In this document: positions 18,761 to 28,349 of the stretch, piece after piece
Numbering within the stretch: position 1 is the first letter of the stretch
How the letters are laid out: every line of letters begins with the position of its first letter
Source of the DNA: Rhizobium redzepovicii
GTDB lineage: Bacteria > Pseudomonadota > Alphaproteobacteria > Rhizobiales > Rhizobiaceae
DNA: 64,000 bases
Direction: 5' to 3'
Assembly (NCBI RefSeq): GCF_019793435.1
Contig: NZ_JAILYH010000003.1
Location: 248,001 to 312,000 of the forward strand
Program-made: the position numbers and the translations under genes
Notes under the pieces: model-generated
Seen by the model: only the letters and a program-made list of their open reading frames with translations
The model's database searches: none
Told to the model about the DNA's origin: nothing

Positions 18761-21058
18761 ATGCACGAACCGAGTGCCAGGCGATGGGAATCGACCGATG
18801 CCCTGTCGGCCGAAACGCGGCGCATCGTCGCCGCGACGGAGGCGATGATGGCCTCGACCGCCCATCACCTCTCCGACGGCATCGAGAACCTGCGCCTGAA
18901 GACGATCGTCCACGAGCTTCCGGATTTCCTCTATGTCAAGGATCGCGACAGCCGCTTCGTCTTCGCCAACGCCGTCACCGCCAGCAGCCTCGGTCTGGAG
19001 AGCGCTGATCTGCTTACCGGCAAGCGTGATTTCGACCTGTTCGATTTCGAGACGGCTCGCCGCCATTTCGATATCGAGCAGCAGATCATGGCGACGGGGC
19101 AAGCCTGCATCGATATGGAGGAAAGCTACGTCCTGCCCGGCGGCAAAAGGCCGATATGCCGGCTGACCTCGAAAATCCCGCTGCGCAACGATCGCGGCGA
19201 GATCATCGGCCTGATCGGCGTTTCCCGCGATATCACCGAACGCAAGCGTCAGGAGGATCTCCATCGTGAGCAGGCGAACCTGCTCGAAATGATCGCCCGC
19301 AACGAGCCGCTGCCGATGATCCTCGAGGCGCTGGTGCTGATGATCGAGGCGCAACTGACCGGCATCGACGGATCGGTGCTGCTGCTGAACGGCGAGGGCA
19401 CCAGGCTCTATCACGGCGCCGCCCCCAATCTGCCCGGCGGCTACAGCCGGCTGATCGACGGCGTCACCATCGGTCCCAAGGTCGGCTCCTGCGGCACCGC
19501 CGCCTGGCGTGGCCAGACTGTGATCGTCGAGGACGTGATGAGCGATCCGCTGTGGGAGGATTTCCGCGCGCTGGTCGCGCCGTTCGGCTTCCGCTCCTGC
19601 TGGTCGACACCGATCGCCACCTCGCAGAACAATGTGCTCGGCACCTTTGCCCTCTATTCCAGGGAAGTCCGCCGTCCGACGGAGCACGAAATAAAGCTGG
19701 TGGCGCTCGCCACGCACATTGCCGGCATCGCCATCGAGCGCAAGCGTGTCGATGATCGCATCCATTTCATGGCCCATCACGACGATCTCACCGGCCTGCC
19801 GAACCGCGCCTTCCTCAAGGAGCGGCTCGCCAATATCCTCGACCAGGCCCGGCGCCACACCCGCAAGGTCACCGTCGCCTATATCGATCTCGATAATTTT
19901 AAGGACATCAACGACGGCCGCGGCCACGCCGCCGGCGACGAGGTGCTGAAGGAAACCGCCGCCCGCATGGCCAACAGCATCCGGGCCTCGGATATGGTGG
20001 TGCGTCTCGGCGGCGACGAATTCCTCGTCGTGCTCGTTCACCAGTCGAGCCACGATGCCGGCATCACGCGCCGCCTCCGCGAGCTGCAGAAGGCGATCAA
20101 CCGGCCGATCCCCAGCGACGGCGGCGAGATCACCGTCACCTCGAGCATCGGCGTTGCCGCCTTCCCCTTCGACGGCGCGACCTCGGAAGAGCTTCTCGCC
20201 AATGCCGACCGCGCCATGTACCGTGCCAAGGAGCTTGGCCGCAACACCTTGCAGCATCACGATGGCGGTGGCGCGCCGGTGGGAATGCCGCTCGGCGAGC
20301 AGGAGGAGCTGCACCAGGCGATTACCGGCCACCAGCTGTTCCTGCAATACCAGCCGCAGGTCGATGTCGCCACCGGCCGCATCACCGGCATCGAGGCGCT
20401 GGTGCGCTGGAACCATCCGGCCAAGGGCAGGGTGCCGCCGGTCAATTTCATTCCGCTCGCCGAAGAAACCGGCCTCATCGTTCCCCTCGGTCTCTGGGTG
20501 TTGAACGAGGCCTGCCGCCAGGCGCGCCAATGGCAGGATATGGGCCTGCCGTCGCTGACCGTCGCCGTCAACGTCTCGGCCAAGCAGTTCGCCGATCCGG
20601 ATTTTGCGTGCCACGTCGCCGAAGCGCTGGAGCGCCACCGCCTGCAAGCGCGCTGGCTGGAACTCGAGGTCACCGAAAGCGTGGTAATGCAGGATGCCGA
20701 ACGCGCGCTTGCCATGATGGAATCGCTGCGCGCGCTCGGTGTGCGCCTGTCGATCGACGATTTCGGCTCCGGCTATTCCAGCCTGGCGGCGCTGAAGACC
20801 TTCCCCTTCGACCGGCTGAAGATGGATCGCTCGCTGGTCGAGGCCCTGCCGGGCGACAAGACCGCCGTTGCCATCGCCTCGGCGGTGATTTCGCTGGCGC
20901 AGACGCTGAAGCTTTCGGTGCTCGCCGAAGGCGTGGAAACCGACGCGCAGATGGATTTCCTGCGTCACGCACACTGCGAGGAGGCGCAAGGCTACCGCTT
21001 CTCCAAGCCCGTTTCTCCGGAGGAGATCCCGGCATTGCTGCGGGCACGCAGCCTCTAA
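18761..21058 (+). CDS. PAS-GAF-GGDEF-EAL cyclic-di-GMP protein
   Basis: A 765-residue cytoplasmic sensor. PAS about 45-165 (LPDFLYVKDRDSRFVFAN, ending SRDITERK), GAF about 175-325 (GSCGTAAWRGQTVIVEDV, FRSCWSTPI), GGDEF 340-490 with intact GGDEF at 417-421 and an RxxD inhibitory site (RASD) five residues before it, and EAL 515-755 with intact EAL at 545-547, DDFGSGYSS, KMDRSLV and AEGVET. Both synthesis and hydrolysis of c-di-GMP are possible. ATG 18761 follows GGGGAGAA. Monocistronic. Confidence 0.92.
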   Translation: MHEPSARRWESTDALSAETRRIVAATEAMMASTAHHLSDGIENLRLKTIVHELPDFLYVKDRDSRFVFANAVTASSLGLESADLLTGKRDFDLFDFETARRHFDIEQQIMATGQACIDMEESYVLPGGKRPICRLTSKIPLRNDRGEIIGLIGVSRDITERKRQEDLHREQANLLEMIARNEPLPMILEALVLMIEAQLTGIDGSVLLLNGEGTRLYHGAAPNLPGGYSRLIDGVTIGPKVGSCGTAAWRGQTVIVEDVMSDPLWEDFRALVAPFGFRSCWSTPIATSQNNVLGTFALYSREVRRPTEHEIKLVALATHIAGIAIERKRVDDRIHFMAHHDDLTGLPNRAFLKERLANILDQARRHTRKVTVAYIDLDNFKDINDGRGHAAGDEVLKETAARMANSIRASDMVVRLGGDEFLVVLVHQSSHDAGITRRLRELQKAINRPIPSDGGEITVTSSIGVAAFPFDGATSEELLANADRAMYRAKELGRNTLQHHDGGGAPVGMPLGEQEELHQAITGHQLFLQYQPQVDVATGRITGIEALVRWNHPAKGRVPPVNFIPLAEETGLIVPLGLWVLNEACRQARQWQDMGLPSLTVAVNVSAKQFADPDFACHVAEALERHRLQARWLELEVTESVVMQDAERALAMMESLRALGVRLSIDDFGSGYSSLAALKTFPFDRLKMDRSLVEALPGDKTAVAIASAVISLAQTLKLSVLAEGVETDAQMDFLRHAHCEEAQGYRFSKPVSPEEIPALLRARSL

Positions 21059-21183
21059 AACCCGTCGCGCAAAACTGCGCAGCGTTTTTCGCAGGCAAGG
21101 CGCGAAGCGCTTTTGCGGCAACGACATGCGTAAAATAAGGAACTAAAGCGTAAGGAGTGAATCTGAAAGATCGCGACGCGCTT
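21056..21183. repeat. Mosaic element of the GCATGTCGCGCAAAA family, copy 2
   Basis: Shares GTCGCGCAAAACTGCGCAGC, CAGGCAAGGCGCGAAGCGCT and CAACGACATGCGTAAAAT with the copy at 16275, plus an insert (AAGGAGTGAATCTGAAAG) before the terminal GCGACGCGCTT. It fills the convergent gap after the GGDEF-EAL gene. Confidence 0.78.
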
Positions 21184-21190
21184 GAACGCC

Positions 21191-22162
21191 TTATTTTTCC
21201 AGCTTGCCGATCGCCTCGATCTCGTTCGTCCATATGCCCGCCGCATAGTTCTCAGGCAGTCGCGCCAACAGCGCGGCGTCGTCGATGCCGGTCGAGAAAT
21301 CGCTGCCGCGATAGGGGCCGAGCACGAAGACCTCGGTTCCTGCATCCTGCATGCGGTTGAGAAAACGGTCCGGCCAGCCCCAGAGCCAAGGCGCAATATT
21401 GATCGGCACCAGCATCATGGCGTGTTTGCAGGCATCCGGCAGCACGCCGGTCCAGCCATAGCCGATGTAGCCGAAAAGGCAGCCTTTCAGGCTCTGGCGC
21501 GAGGCGGTTTTGATCTCGGGCACCAGCCGGCGCAGGACATCGATCGGCTCGTCGCCGCCATAGACGATGATGTCTGCCCGTCGCGCGGGTGAAAGTCCGT
21601 TGAGCACGGCGGCGAGTTTTTCGCCCTCGGACGGATCGCGGCTCTTGACGTTGATCAGGAAGCGCCGATCCGGAAAGGTCGAGAGCACCTCGGCCAGCGT
21701 CGGCATCATGCCGATGCCGCGGCCGCGGAAGGGAAAGCTCTTGCCGCCGTCAGCGGTATAGCCATAGCCGATGTCGAGCTTCCGCAGCTCCGCCATCGAA
21801 TGATCGCGGGTGACGCCGTGCCCGTCGGTGCGGCAGTCGAGTGTCCAGTCGTGAAAGACGGCGAATGCGCCATCTGTCGTCGGATGCACGTCGATCTCCA
21901 CAATATCGGCGCCCGCCGCAAAGCCTGCCTGCATCGAGCGGATGGTATTTTCGAGATAATCATGTTTCGGCGCCAGCATGCGGCTCGCCGTGCAGGTGTC
22001 GTTCTTCAGATCGGTCTCGTCGAACCGCTGGGCGATGCCGCGATGGGCGAGCAGCACCGGCTTTCCCGGCTGATGCTCGGCGAGCAGGCTGGTGTTGTTG
22101 AGATAGATGCCCGCCGCGACAAGTGCGACCGCGCCCACGCAATAGAAAAGCTTCCTGCCCAT
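21191..22162 (-). CDS. Glycerophosphodiester phosphodiesterase family protein
   Basis: A 323-residue protein. An N-terminal membrane anchor (YCVGAVALVAAGIYL) is followed by the GDPD domain: LLAHRGIAQ (catalytic His-Arg), ENTIRSMQAGFAAGADIVEIDVHPTTDGAFAVFHD with the metal ligands Glu-x-Asp and the general-acid His. It probably hydrolyses glycerophosphodiesters in the periplasm, releasing glycerol-3-phosphate. Start 22162 has GGGGAG five bases upstream, better than 22174. Confidence 0.88.
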   Translation of the reverse strand: MGRKLFYCVGAVALVAAGIYLNNTSLLAEHQPGKPVLLAHRGIAQRFDETDLKNDTCTASRMLAPKHDYLENTIRSMQAGFAAGADIVEIDVHPTTDGAFAVFHDWTLDCRTDGHGVTRDHSMAELRKLDIGYGYTADGGKSFPFRGRGIGMMPTLAEVLSTFPDRRFLINVKSRDPSEGEKLAAVLNGLSPARRADIIVYGGDEPIDVLRRLVPEIKTASRQSLKGCLFGYIGYGWTGVLPDACKHAMMLVPINIAPWLWGWPDRFLNRMQDAGTEVFVLGPYRGSDFSTGIDDAALLARLPENYAAGIWTNEIEAIGKLEK

Positions 22163-22282
22163 TATGCTCCCCATGATTGCATCGAAAGAAGCAACAGCTA
22201 GAAAGCGATTCTGGTTGTTCTTGGGCTCTTTTCCGGCTTTTCTATGCTGGCAGTTTATTCCCCGGAGAGGATCGGTATCGCC

Positions 22283-23086
22283 ATGGAACCACAGGACGAC
22301 GAGCTCATCCGTTTCGCAGAACACGGCGCGGCCGCCTTGCCGCCGGCATCTGCCGAAGGCCATGTCGGACGCGACGGTGCCCGCATCTGGTATGCGAGCT
22401 ATGGGACCGGTCCTGCCGTCATCCTGCTGCATGGCGGTCTCGGCCATAGCGGCAACTGGGGCTATCAGCTCCCGGCGCTGCTCGACAGTGGCCGCCGCGT
22501 CGTGCTGATCGACAGCCGCGGCCATGGCCGCAGCACCCGCGATGCCCGTCCCTACACCTATGAACTGATGGCATCAGACGTGCTTGATGTCATGGACGAA
22601 CTGCGTCTGGACAAGGCAGCGTTCATCGGCTGGAGCGACGGCGCCTGTATCGCGCTGATCCTCGCCGCGACGGTGCCGTCACGTGTCGACGGCGTCTTCT
22701 TCTTCGCCTGCAACATGGATCCGAGCGGTACGCTGGAATTTGTTGCGACCCCGGTCATCGACCGATGCTTCAGCCGCCATGCCAAGGATTATGCGGCCTT
22801 GTCCGCCACGCCGCATGACTTCAATGCCTTCGTCGAGGCGGTCAGCCAGATGATGCGCACGGAGCCGAATTACAGCGCCGAAGACCTCGCACGGATCGGT
22901 GTGCCGGTCGCGATCGTGCTCGGTCGGCACGACGAGTTCATCAAGCCGGAGCATGCCGAATATCTTGTCCGCAGCATTCCGGACGCTGAGATGATTTATC
23001 TCAAAGGCGTCAGCCATTTCGCGCCGCTGCAACGGCCGGCGGAGTTCAATGCCGCGGTACTGTCCTTTCTCGACAGGATAGCCTGA
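22283..23086 (+). CDS. Alpha/beta hydrolase
   Basis: A 267-residue alpha/beta-fold hydrolase: oxyanion-hole motif LHGGLGHSGNWG, nucleophile elbow GWSDGA (Ser), Asp in LGRHDEF and catalytic His in KGVSHFAP. It resembles esterases and peroxidase-like hydrolases of broad specificity. Cytoplasmic; substrate unknown. It is divergent from the GDPD gene and about 45 bp upstream of the exonuclease gene, on the same strand. Confidence 0.88.
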   Translation: MEPQDDELIRFAEHGAAALPPASAEGHVGRDGARIWYASYGTGPAVILLHGGLGHSGNWGYQLPALLDSGRRVVLIDSRGHGRSTRDARPYTYELMASDVLDVMDELRLDKAAFIGWSDGACIALILAATVPSRVDGVFFFACNMDPSGTLEFVATPVIDRCFSRHAKDYAALSATPHDFNAFVEAVSQMMRTEPNYSAEDLARIGVPVAIVLGRHDEFIKPEHAEYLVRSIPDAEMIYLKGVSHFAPLQRPAEFNAAVLSFLDRIA

Positions 23087-23131
23087 TGACGACCTCTGGC
23101 CTCGCGCCGATTTCCGGCTATCTCTTGCTTC

Positions 23132-24142
23132 ATGAGACCTGATGCGCTGCTCTATCCCGCCCCGGAAGGGCTCTATTGCCCCGAAGGCGGCTTCTATGTC
23201 GATCCTGTGCGGCCGGTGGAGCGGGCGCTCGTCACCCACGGCCATTCCGATCACGCCCGGCCGGGCCATGTGAACGTGCTTGCCACCCGCCAGACGCTCG
23301 ACATCATGCGCCTGCGTTACGGCGAGGGCTTTTGCGTCAGCGAGCAGGCTGCCGCCTTCGGCGAGGAACTGCTCATCAACGGCGTCAAGGTGAGCTTTCA
23401 TCCGGCTGGCCACGTGCTCGGCTCGGCGCAGATCGCCATCGAGAAAAACGGCACCCGCATCGTCGTCTCCGGCGATTACAAACGCCGCCCGGATCCGACC
23501 TGCGCCGCCTATGTGCCGGTCGCCTGCGATGTCTTCATCACCGAGGCGACCTTCGGCCTGCCGGTCTTCCATCATCCCGATCCGATGGATGAGATCGGCA
23601 AGCTGCTCGCCTCGCTCCGCCAATTTCCCGAGCGCACCCATCTCGTCGGCGCATATGCGCTGGGCAAGGCCCAGCGTGTCATCAGGCTGCTGCGCGATGC
23701 CGGTTACACCGAGCCGATCTATATCCACGGCGCCATGGAAAAGCTCTGCGACTACTATGTCGGCGAGGGCATCGATCTCGGTGAGCTGCTGCCGGCGACC
23801 ATCGAGAGCCGCGACAAATCCGCCTTCAAGGGCGCCGTCGTCGTCGGCCCGTCCTCGGCCTTCGCCGACCGCTGGGCGCGGCGCTTCAACGAACCGCTGC
23901 CGGCCTTCGCCTCCGGCTGGATGATGGTACGCCAGCGCGCCAAACAGCACGGCGTCGAACTGCCGCTCGTCATCTCCGATCATTGCGACTGGCCGGAGCT
24001 GACGGAAACCATCCGGGAACTGCACCCGGCCGAAGTCTGGGTAACCCACGGCCGCGAGGAGGCCCTGGTGCGTTGGTGCCAGCTCCAGGGCATCAAGGCG
24101 AAGCCGTTGCATCTGGTGGGCTATGAGGATGAGGCGGATTGA
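23132..24142 (+). CDS. Ligase-associated DNA exonuclease, metallo-beta-lactamase fold
   Basis: A 336-residue MBL/beta-CASP nuclease. The zinc motif THGHSDHA lies at about 35-42, with later metal ligands in PAGHVLGSAQ, SGDYKRRPD and SDHCDWPEL. It matches the exonuclease that travels with an ATP-dependent ligase and an Lhr-like helicase in a bacterial repair cluster. Here the ligase follows at 24410, but no helicase or PdeM-like phosphoesterase gene is next to it in this window. Confidence 0.9.
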   Translation: MRPDALLYPAPEGLYCPEGGFYVDPVRPVERALVTHGHSDHARPGHVNVLATRQTLDIMRLRYGEGFCVSEQAAAFGEELLINGVKVSFHPAGHVLGSAQIAIEKNGTRIVVSGDYKRRPDPTCAAYVPVACDVFITEATFGLPVFHHPDPMDEIGKLLASLRQFPERTHLVGAYALGKAQRVIRLLRDAGYTEPIYIHGAMEKLCDYYVGEGIDLGELLPATIESRDKSAFKGAVVVGPSSAFADRWARRFNEPLPAFASGWMMVRQRAKQHGVELPLVISDHCDWPELTETIRELHPAEVWVTHGREEALVRWCQLQGIKAKPLHLVGYEDEAD

Positions 24143-24234
24143 GATGAGCTCTGTGCTGGATCAGAACCCCTCCCCAGCGGACCTTGCCGCTATCGCCGGC
24201 GCGCTGGAAATGGCGGCTATGCACGCCCCTCGCT

Positions 24235-24370
24235 CCCTCATTCCTGTGCTCGTCACAGGAATCCAGCCACCGCGCGTCGGCGCGGTGAATGACTTATGTG
24301 ACACCGAAGAGTTTCTCGCGCTCAAGGACTTGGGCGCACTGGATTCCTGTGACGAGCACAGGAATGAGGG
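24235..24370. repeat. MITE-like element with 32-bp perfect terminal inverted repeats
   Basis: The left arm 24235-24266 (CCCTCATTCCTGTGCTCGTC...) is an exact reverse complement of the right arm 24339-24370. Each arm also folds on itself (TTCCTGTG-CTCGT-CACAGGAA). The 72-bp core has no gene. It lies between the exonuclease and ligase genes. Confidence 0.85.
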
Positions 24371-24409
24371 CGTACCCTTTGAGCCTTCCCCTCAAACGCG
24401 GAGGCCGAC

Positions 24410-26035
24410 ATGAAAGCCTTCGCCGACCTCCTCGACCGCCTCGTTCTCACCCCCAGCCGCAACGGCAAGCTGAAGCTGCTGACCGATTATTTCCGCGACA
24501 CGCCGGACCCTGACCGCGGCTACGGCCTTGCCGCCATCGCCGGCACGCTGGAGGTGCGTAACGTCAAGCCCGCCATGCTGCGCGAACTGGTGCTGGAGCG
24601 CATGGACGAGGTGTTGTTCCGTTATTCCTACGATTATGTCGGCGATCTCGCCGAAACCATCTCGCTAGTCTGGGACAATGAGCGGGATATCGACCGCTCG
24701 GCCCTTTCCCAGCCGCGTCTCGGCGCTGTTGTCACCGATATGAATGCGCTCGGCCGCACGGAAGTGCGCGGCTTCGTCCGCGACCTGCTCGACCGGCTGG
24801 ATTCCTCCGGCCGGTTCGCTTTCATCAAGCTGGCGACCGGCGCCATGCGCATCGGTGTCTCAGCCCGTCTTGCCAAACAGGCGCTGGCTGATCTCGGCGA
24901 CAAGGACGTCACCGAAATCGAAACGCTCTGGCACGGCCTGCAGCCGCCTTACGAGACTTTGTTCGAATGGCTGGCTGCGGGCGGCGAAAAACCGGTGCTG
25001 GCGACACCGGCGATCTTTCATTCGGTCATGCTCGCCAATGCGGTGGAGGAGGGGGACCTTAACGGTCTCGATCCGGCCAACTACGCCGCCGAATGGAAAT
25101 GGGACGGCATCCGTGTCCAGCTCTCCCGCTCCGGCGACCGGCGCAAAATCTATTCGCGCTCCGGCGACGACATTTCGGTCGCCTTTCCCGATATTCTCGA
25201 CGCCATCAGCTTTTCCGGCGTTGTCGACGGCGAGCTGCTGGTCGGCGGCACCGCCCGCTCCAACAGCCCGACCCGCACTTTCTCCGATCTGCAGCAGCGC
25301 CTGAACCGCAAGACGGTGACGGCAAGGATGCTTTCCGACTACCCCGCCTTCATCCGCACCTACGACCTGCTCTTCGACGGCGACGAGGATGTGCGGGGCG
25401 ATGGCTTTACCGATCGCCGCGATCGGCTGGCCGAGATCATCGACCGTGCCCCCCACGACCGTTTCGACCTCTCGCCGCTCGTGCCTTTCTCGTCCTGGGA
25501 CGAGCTCGACCGTCTTCGTGCGGCCCCGCCCGATCCGGTCATCGAGGGCGTGATGATCAAGCGGCGCGACAGCATCTATCAGGCCGGCCGGATGAAGGGC
25601 CCCTGGTTCAAGTGGAAGCGCAATCCCTATAATGTCGATGCGGTGCTGATGTATGCCCAGCGCGGCCACGGCAAGCGCTCGAGCTACTATTCCGATTTCA
25701 CCTTCGGCGTCTGGGCCGACGACGAGGACGGGGAACAACTGGTGCCCGTCGGCAAGGCCTATTTCGGTTTCACCGATGCGGAACTCGAAGTGCTCGACAA
25801 ATTCGTGCGCAACAATACCACCGAGCGCTTCGGGCCGGTGCGCGCCGTGCGCGCCGATAAGGATTTCGGCTTCGTCGTCGAGGTGGCCTTTGAAGGCATC
25901 AACCGCTCGACCCGGCACAAATCGGGCGTCGCCATGCGCTTTCCCCGCATCGCCCGTCTTCGCCCCGACAAGCCCACTTATGAGGCCGATCGGCTGCGCA
26001 CCCTGATCGCCATGATCGACGCCAAGCCGGGGTGA
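24410..26035 (+). CDS. ATP-dependent DNA ligase (cisplatin-damage-response type)
   Basis: A 541-residue ligase. The AMP-accepting Lys is K230 in WKWDGIRV (motif I), followed by YSRSGDDIS (motif Ia), GVVDGELLVG (motif III), EGVMIKRRDSIY (motif IV) and WFKWKRNPYNVDAVL (motif V); an OB domain completes it. The N-terminal 200 residues form the ligase DNA-binding domain. It seals nicks using ATP and belongs to the ligase/exonuclease repair cluster with the gene at 23132. Confidence 0.92.
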   Translation: MKAFADLLDRLVLTPSRNGKLKLLTDYFRDTPDPDRGYGLAAIAGTLEVRNVKPAMLRELVLERMDEVLFRYSYDYVGDLAETISLVWDNERDIDRSALSQPRLGAVVTDMNALGRTEVRGFVRDLLDRLDSSGRFAFIKLATGAMRIGVSARLAKQALADLGDKDVTEIETLWHGLQPPYETLFEWLAAGGEKPVLATPAIFHSVMLANAVEEGDLNGLDPANYAAEWKWDGIRVQLSRSGDRRKIYSRSGDDISVAFPDILDAISFSGVVDGELLVGGTARSNSPTRTFSDLQQRLNRKTVTARMLSDYPAFIRTYDLLFDGDEDVRGDGFTDRRDRLAEIIDRAPHDRFDLSPLVPFSSWDELDRLRAAPPDPVIEGVMIKRRDSIYQAGRMKGPWFKWKRNPYNVDAVLMYAQRGHGKRSSYYSDFTFGVWADDEDGEQLVPVGKAYFGFTDAELEVLDKFVRNNTTERFGPVRAVRADKDFGFVVEVAFEGINRSTRHKSGVAMRFPRIARLRPDKPTYEADRLRTLIAMIDAKPG

Positions 26036-26153
26036 GGGCCAATCTCCTGTGCAACAATGCCGCAGTCCCAAAATTTCAACAGGATGTGTATTGGCGGCAA
26101 CGATCTTCCGGTGCAAATCTTGTGTGCCGGGGACGTGATTTGGGTGCTGCGTT

Positions 26154-27074
26154 ATGAGCTCGCATGAACAAAATGCCTTTTTCCGCCAACGCCGTGCCGT
26201 GCTGGCGGGTCTTGCCGGCGCACTCGTCCTGCCGCAAGTGGCGGCGGCCTTCGATGTTCCGGATGAACCGCGGCTTGCCAAGCATGACTATGCCAAGGTC
26301 CGCCACCAATTCCGCACCAAGCTTTTGCAGAAGGGTCCGGCGCCCGACAAATACGAGCCGCTGAGCGCGCCGGCCGACGCCGACAAGATCTTTTATCGCT
26401 CCGGCTACGGCGAACTCGAGTTGGTCGCCTGGGTCTCGAAATATAAGCGCGAGCGCGCCGCCAAGCCCGCCGTGCTCTTCCTCCACGGCGGCAATGCCAT
26501 GGGCATCGGCCATTGGCAGTTGATGAAGCCCTACATGGATGCCGGCTACGTTGTGATGATGCCGTCGCTGCGCGGCGAAAACGGCCAGATGGGCAATTTC
26601 TCCGGCTTCTATGACGAGGTCGACGACGTTCTTGCCGCCGCCGAGCGGCTGGCGCATCTGCCGGGGGTCGATCCAGGGCGGCTGTTCATCGCCGGCCACA
26701 GCATCGGCGGTACGCTGACCATGCTGACGGCGATGAGCACCCAGAAATTCCGGGCCGCCGCGCCGATATCGGGCAATCCCGACGCCTTCCGCTTCTTCAA
26801 GCGCTATCCCCAGGATATCCGCTTCGACGACAGCAATGCGCATGAGTTCGAGGTGCGGTCGGCGCTGTGTTACGCCCAGAGCTTCAAATGTCCTATCCGT
26901 GTCGTTCACGGCACGGAAGAGGCTCATTTCAACGACCGGGCCGATCTTCTCTCCCGCCGCGCCCGCGCCGCCGGCATCCATATCGAAACCGAAACCGTCG
27001 CCGGCAACCACACTTCGGCGCTGCCGGCCGAGATCGAACAGAGCATCCGCTTCTTCCATGGGGTGGCGGCCTGA
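26154..27074 (+). CDS. Exported alpha/beta hydrolase, dienelactone hydrolase-like
   Basis: A 306-residue protein with a twin-arginine-like signal (RQRRAVLAGLAGALVLPQVAAA) and a prolyl-oligopeptidase-type alpha/beta hydrolase domain: LFLHGGNAMG (oxyanion hole), GHSIGGTL (nucleophile Ser), HGTEEAHF, and His in AGNHTSAL. It likely acts in the periplasm on an ester or peptide; substrate unknown. Confidence 0.83.
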   Translation: MSSHEQNAFFRQRRAVLAGLAGALVLPQVAAAFDVPDEPRLAKHDYAKVRHQFRTKLLQKGPAPDKYEPLSAPADADKIFYRSGYGELELVAWVSKYKRERAAKPAVLFLHGGNAMGIGHWQLMKPYMDAGYVVMMPSLRGENGQMGNFSGFYDEVDDVLAAAERLAHLPGVDPGRLFIAGHSIGGTLTMLTAMSTQKFRAAAPISGNPDAFRFFKRYPQDIRFDDSNAHEFEVRSALCYAQSFKCPIRVVHGTEEAHFNDRADLLSRRARAAGIHIETETVAGNHTSALPAEIEQSIRFFHGVAA

Positions 27075-27368
27075 TTTTTCGCCGCCGCTTCAAACGCAGG
27101 CCTATTGGGCCTGTGTTCCCGGTGTGACAACGGACGCAGAGACCATGATCGTGCCGAACGACTTCCCCGAGCTGCTGCCTTCGCCATTGCAGGAAGTTTA
27201 GCTGGGCAGTGGGGATGGCCCTGAGGCACAGCGCTTTTTGCTCTGCACTTCGGGTCGCATGCATTAGCTTCCGGCTTTCCCGCCCTCAACACCAGCCTCG
27301 CGCCAGCCGCGGATGCCATCGTCGCGGTAGATATCGCTGTCTCGCCGATCGTTGATAAGGGTGGTTCC
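27075..27368. other. Intergenic region before the L,D-transpeptidase pair
   Basis: No gene, repeat family or convincing terminator is seen in these roughly 290 bp; the promoter for the transpeptidase gene should lie in its distal part. Confidence 0.4.
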
Positions 27369-28175
27369 ATGAATTTTCTGCGCCGGGTCTTCCCGATTGC
27401 CGGGCTCGTCATCGCAGCCGGGTCGCTGAGCGGCTGCAACATCCTCATTCCCGATGTCGCCGCCGATTCGCCCGCCCGCTTCGTTCAGGAGACCTCGCCG
27501 GTCTTCTATCAGCCGCCCGGCGTCGATCCGCGCCGGGTGCGGCCGATACCCGATCAGCCGGTGCCGCAGACGCGAGAACTCTACAAGACCCAATTCCATC
27601 AGACCTACGGCCTGCCGGTCAGCAATCCGGTGCATATAGCAATGTATGGCGCGGTCCGCGACGAGGATTTCACCCTGCCGGCGATCCCGGTCAGCCGCGT
27701 GCAGCCGCAGTTCCTCCGCCAGGAAGTCGATTACCAGACGACCGAGCGCCCCGGCACGGTCATCGTCGATACCAGGGCGCATTTCCTCTATTTCGTCGAG
27801 GAAAACGGCAAGGCGATGCGCTACGGTGTCGGCCTCGGCCGCGATGGTTACGCCTGGTCGGGCCGCGGCGTCATTCAGTGGAAGCAGAAATGGCCGCGCT
27901 GGACGCCGCCGGTCGAGATGGTCTCGCGCCAGCCCGAGGTTCGCGCCTTTTCGGCCGAAAACGGCGGCATGAATCCGGGGCTCCAGAACCCGCTCGGCGC
28001 CCGCGCCATGTATATCTTCAAGGACGGGCAAGATACGCTCTATCGCATCCACGGCACACCCGACTGGCAGTCGATCGGCAAGGCCACCTCGTCCGGCTGC
28101 GTGCGCATGCTGAACCAGGACGTCGTCGATCTCTATGACCGCCTTCCTGCCAAGGCGGAGATCGTTGTGATGTAG
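27369..28175 (+). CDS. L,D-transpeptidase lipoprotein (YkuD domain)
   Basis: A 268-residue protein with a lipoprotein signal (lipobox LSGC at about 20-23) and a C-terminal YkuD catalytic domain: HGTPDWQSIGKATSSGCVRM, with catalytic Cys in SSGCVR and the upstream His. It would form 3-3 cross-links in peptidoglycan or anchor outer-membrane proteins to it, from the periplasmic face. AAGGGTGG precedes the ATG. A close paralogue follows at 28350. Confidence 0.92.
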   Translation: MNFLRRVFPIAGLVIAAGSLSGCNILIPDVAADSPARFVQETSPVFYQPPGVDPRRVRPIPDQPVPQTRELYKTQFHQTYGLPVSNPVHIAMYGAVRDEDFTLPAIPVSRVQPQFLRQEVDYQTTERPGTVIVDTRAHFLYFVEENGKAMRYGVGLGRDGYAWSGRGVIQWKQKWPRWTPPVEMVSRQPEVRAFSAENGGMNPGLQNPLGARAMYIFKDGQDTLYRIHGTPDWQSIGKATSSGCVRMLNQDVVDLYDRLPAKAEIVVM

Positions 28176-28349
28176 CGCTGCAACAGCGCCGCTGATATCG
28201 TCTGCCCAAGGCCGGACACGTCTGCGTGAAGCTATGGTTTATTTGGCGCAAGCCGATAGATCTTCTGATGTTGTTCTCGGCATCGGACGAATCGCCGCTC
28301 ACGCAGGGTTTTGTCCGGCTCCCGCATCAGAGGAAATCAGTCCCGCGTC

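Noticed and set aside
18719..21127. Minus-strand open frame of 802 codons over the PAS-GAF-GGDEF-EAL gene
   Set aside because: Antisense shadow; the plus frame has intact PAS, GGDEF and EAL motifs.
22679..26281. Long minus-strand frames over the hydrolase, exonuclease and ligase genes
   Set aside because: Antisense shadows of well-supported genes with low-complexity translations.
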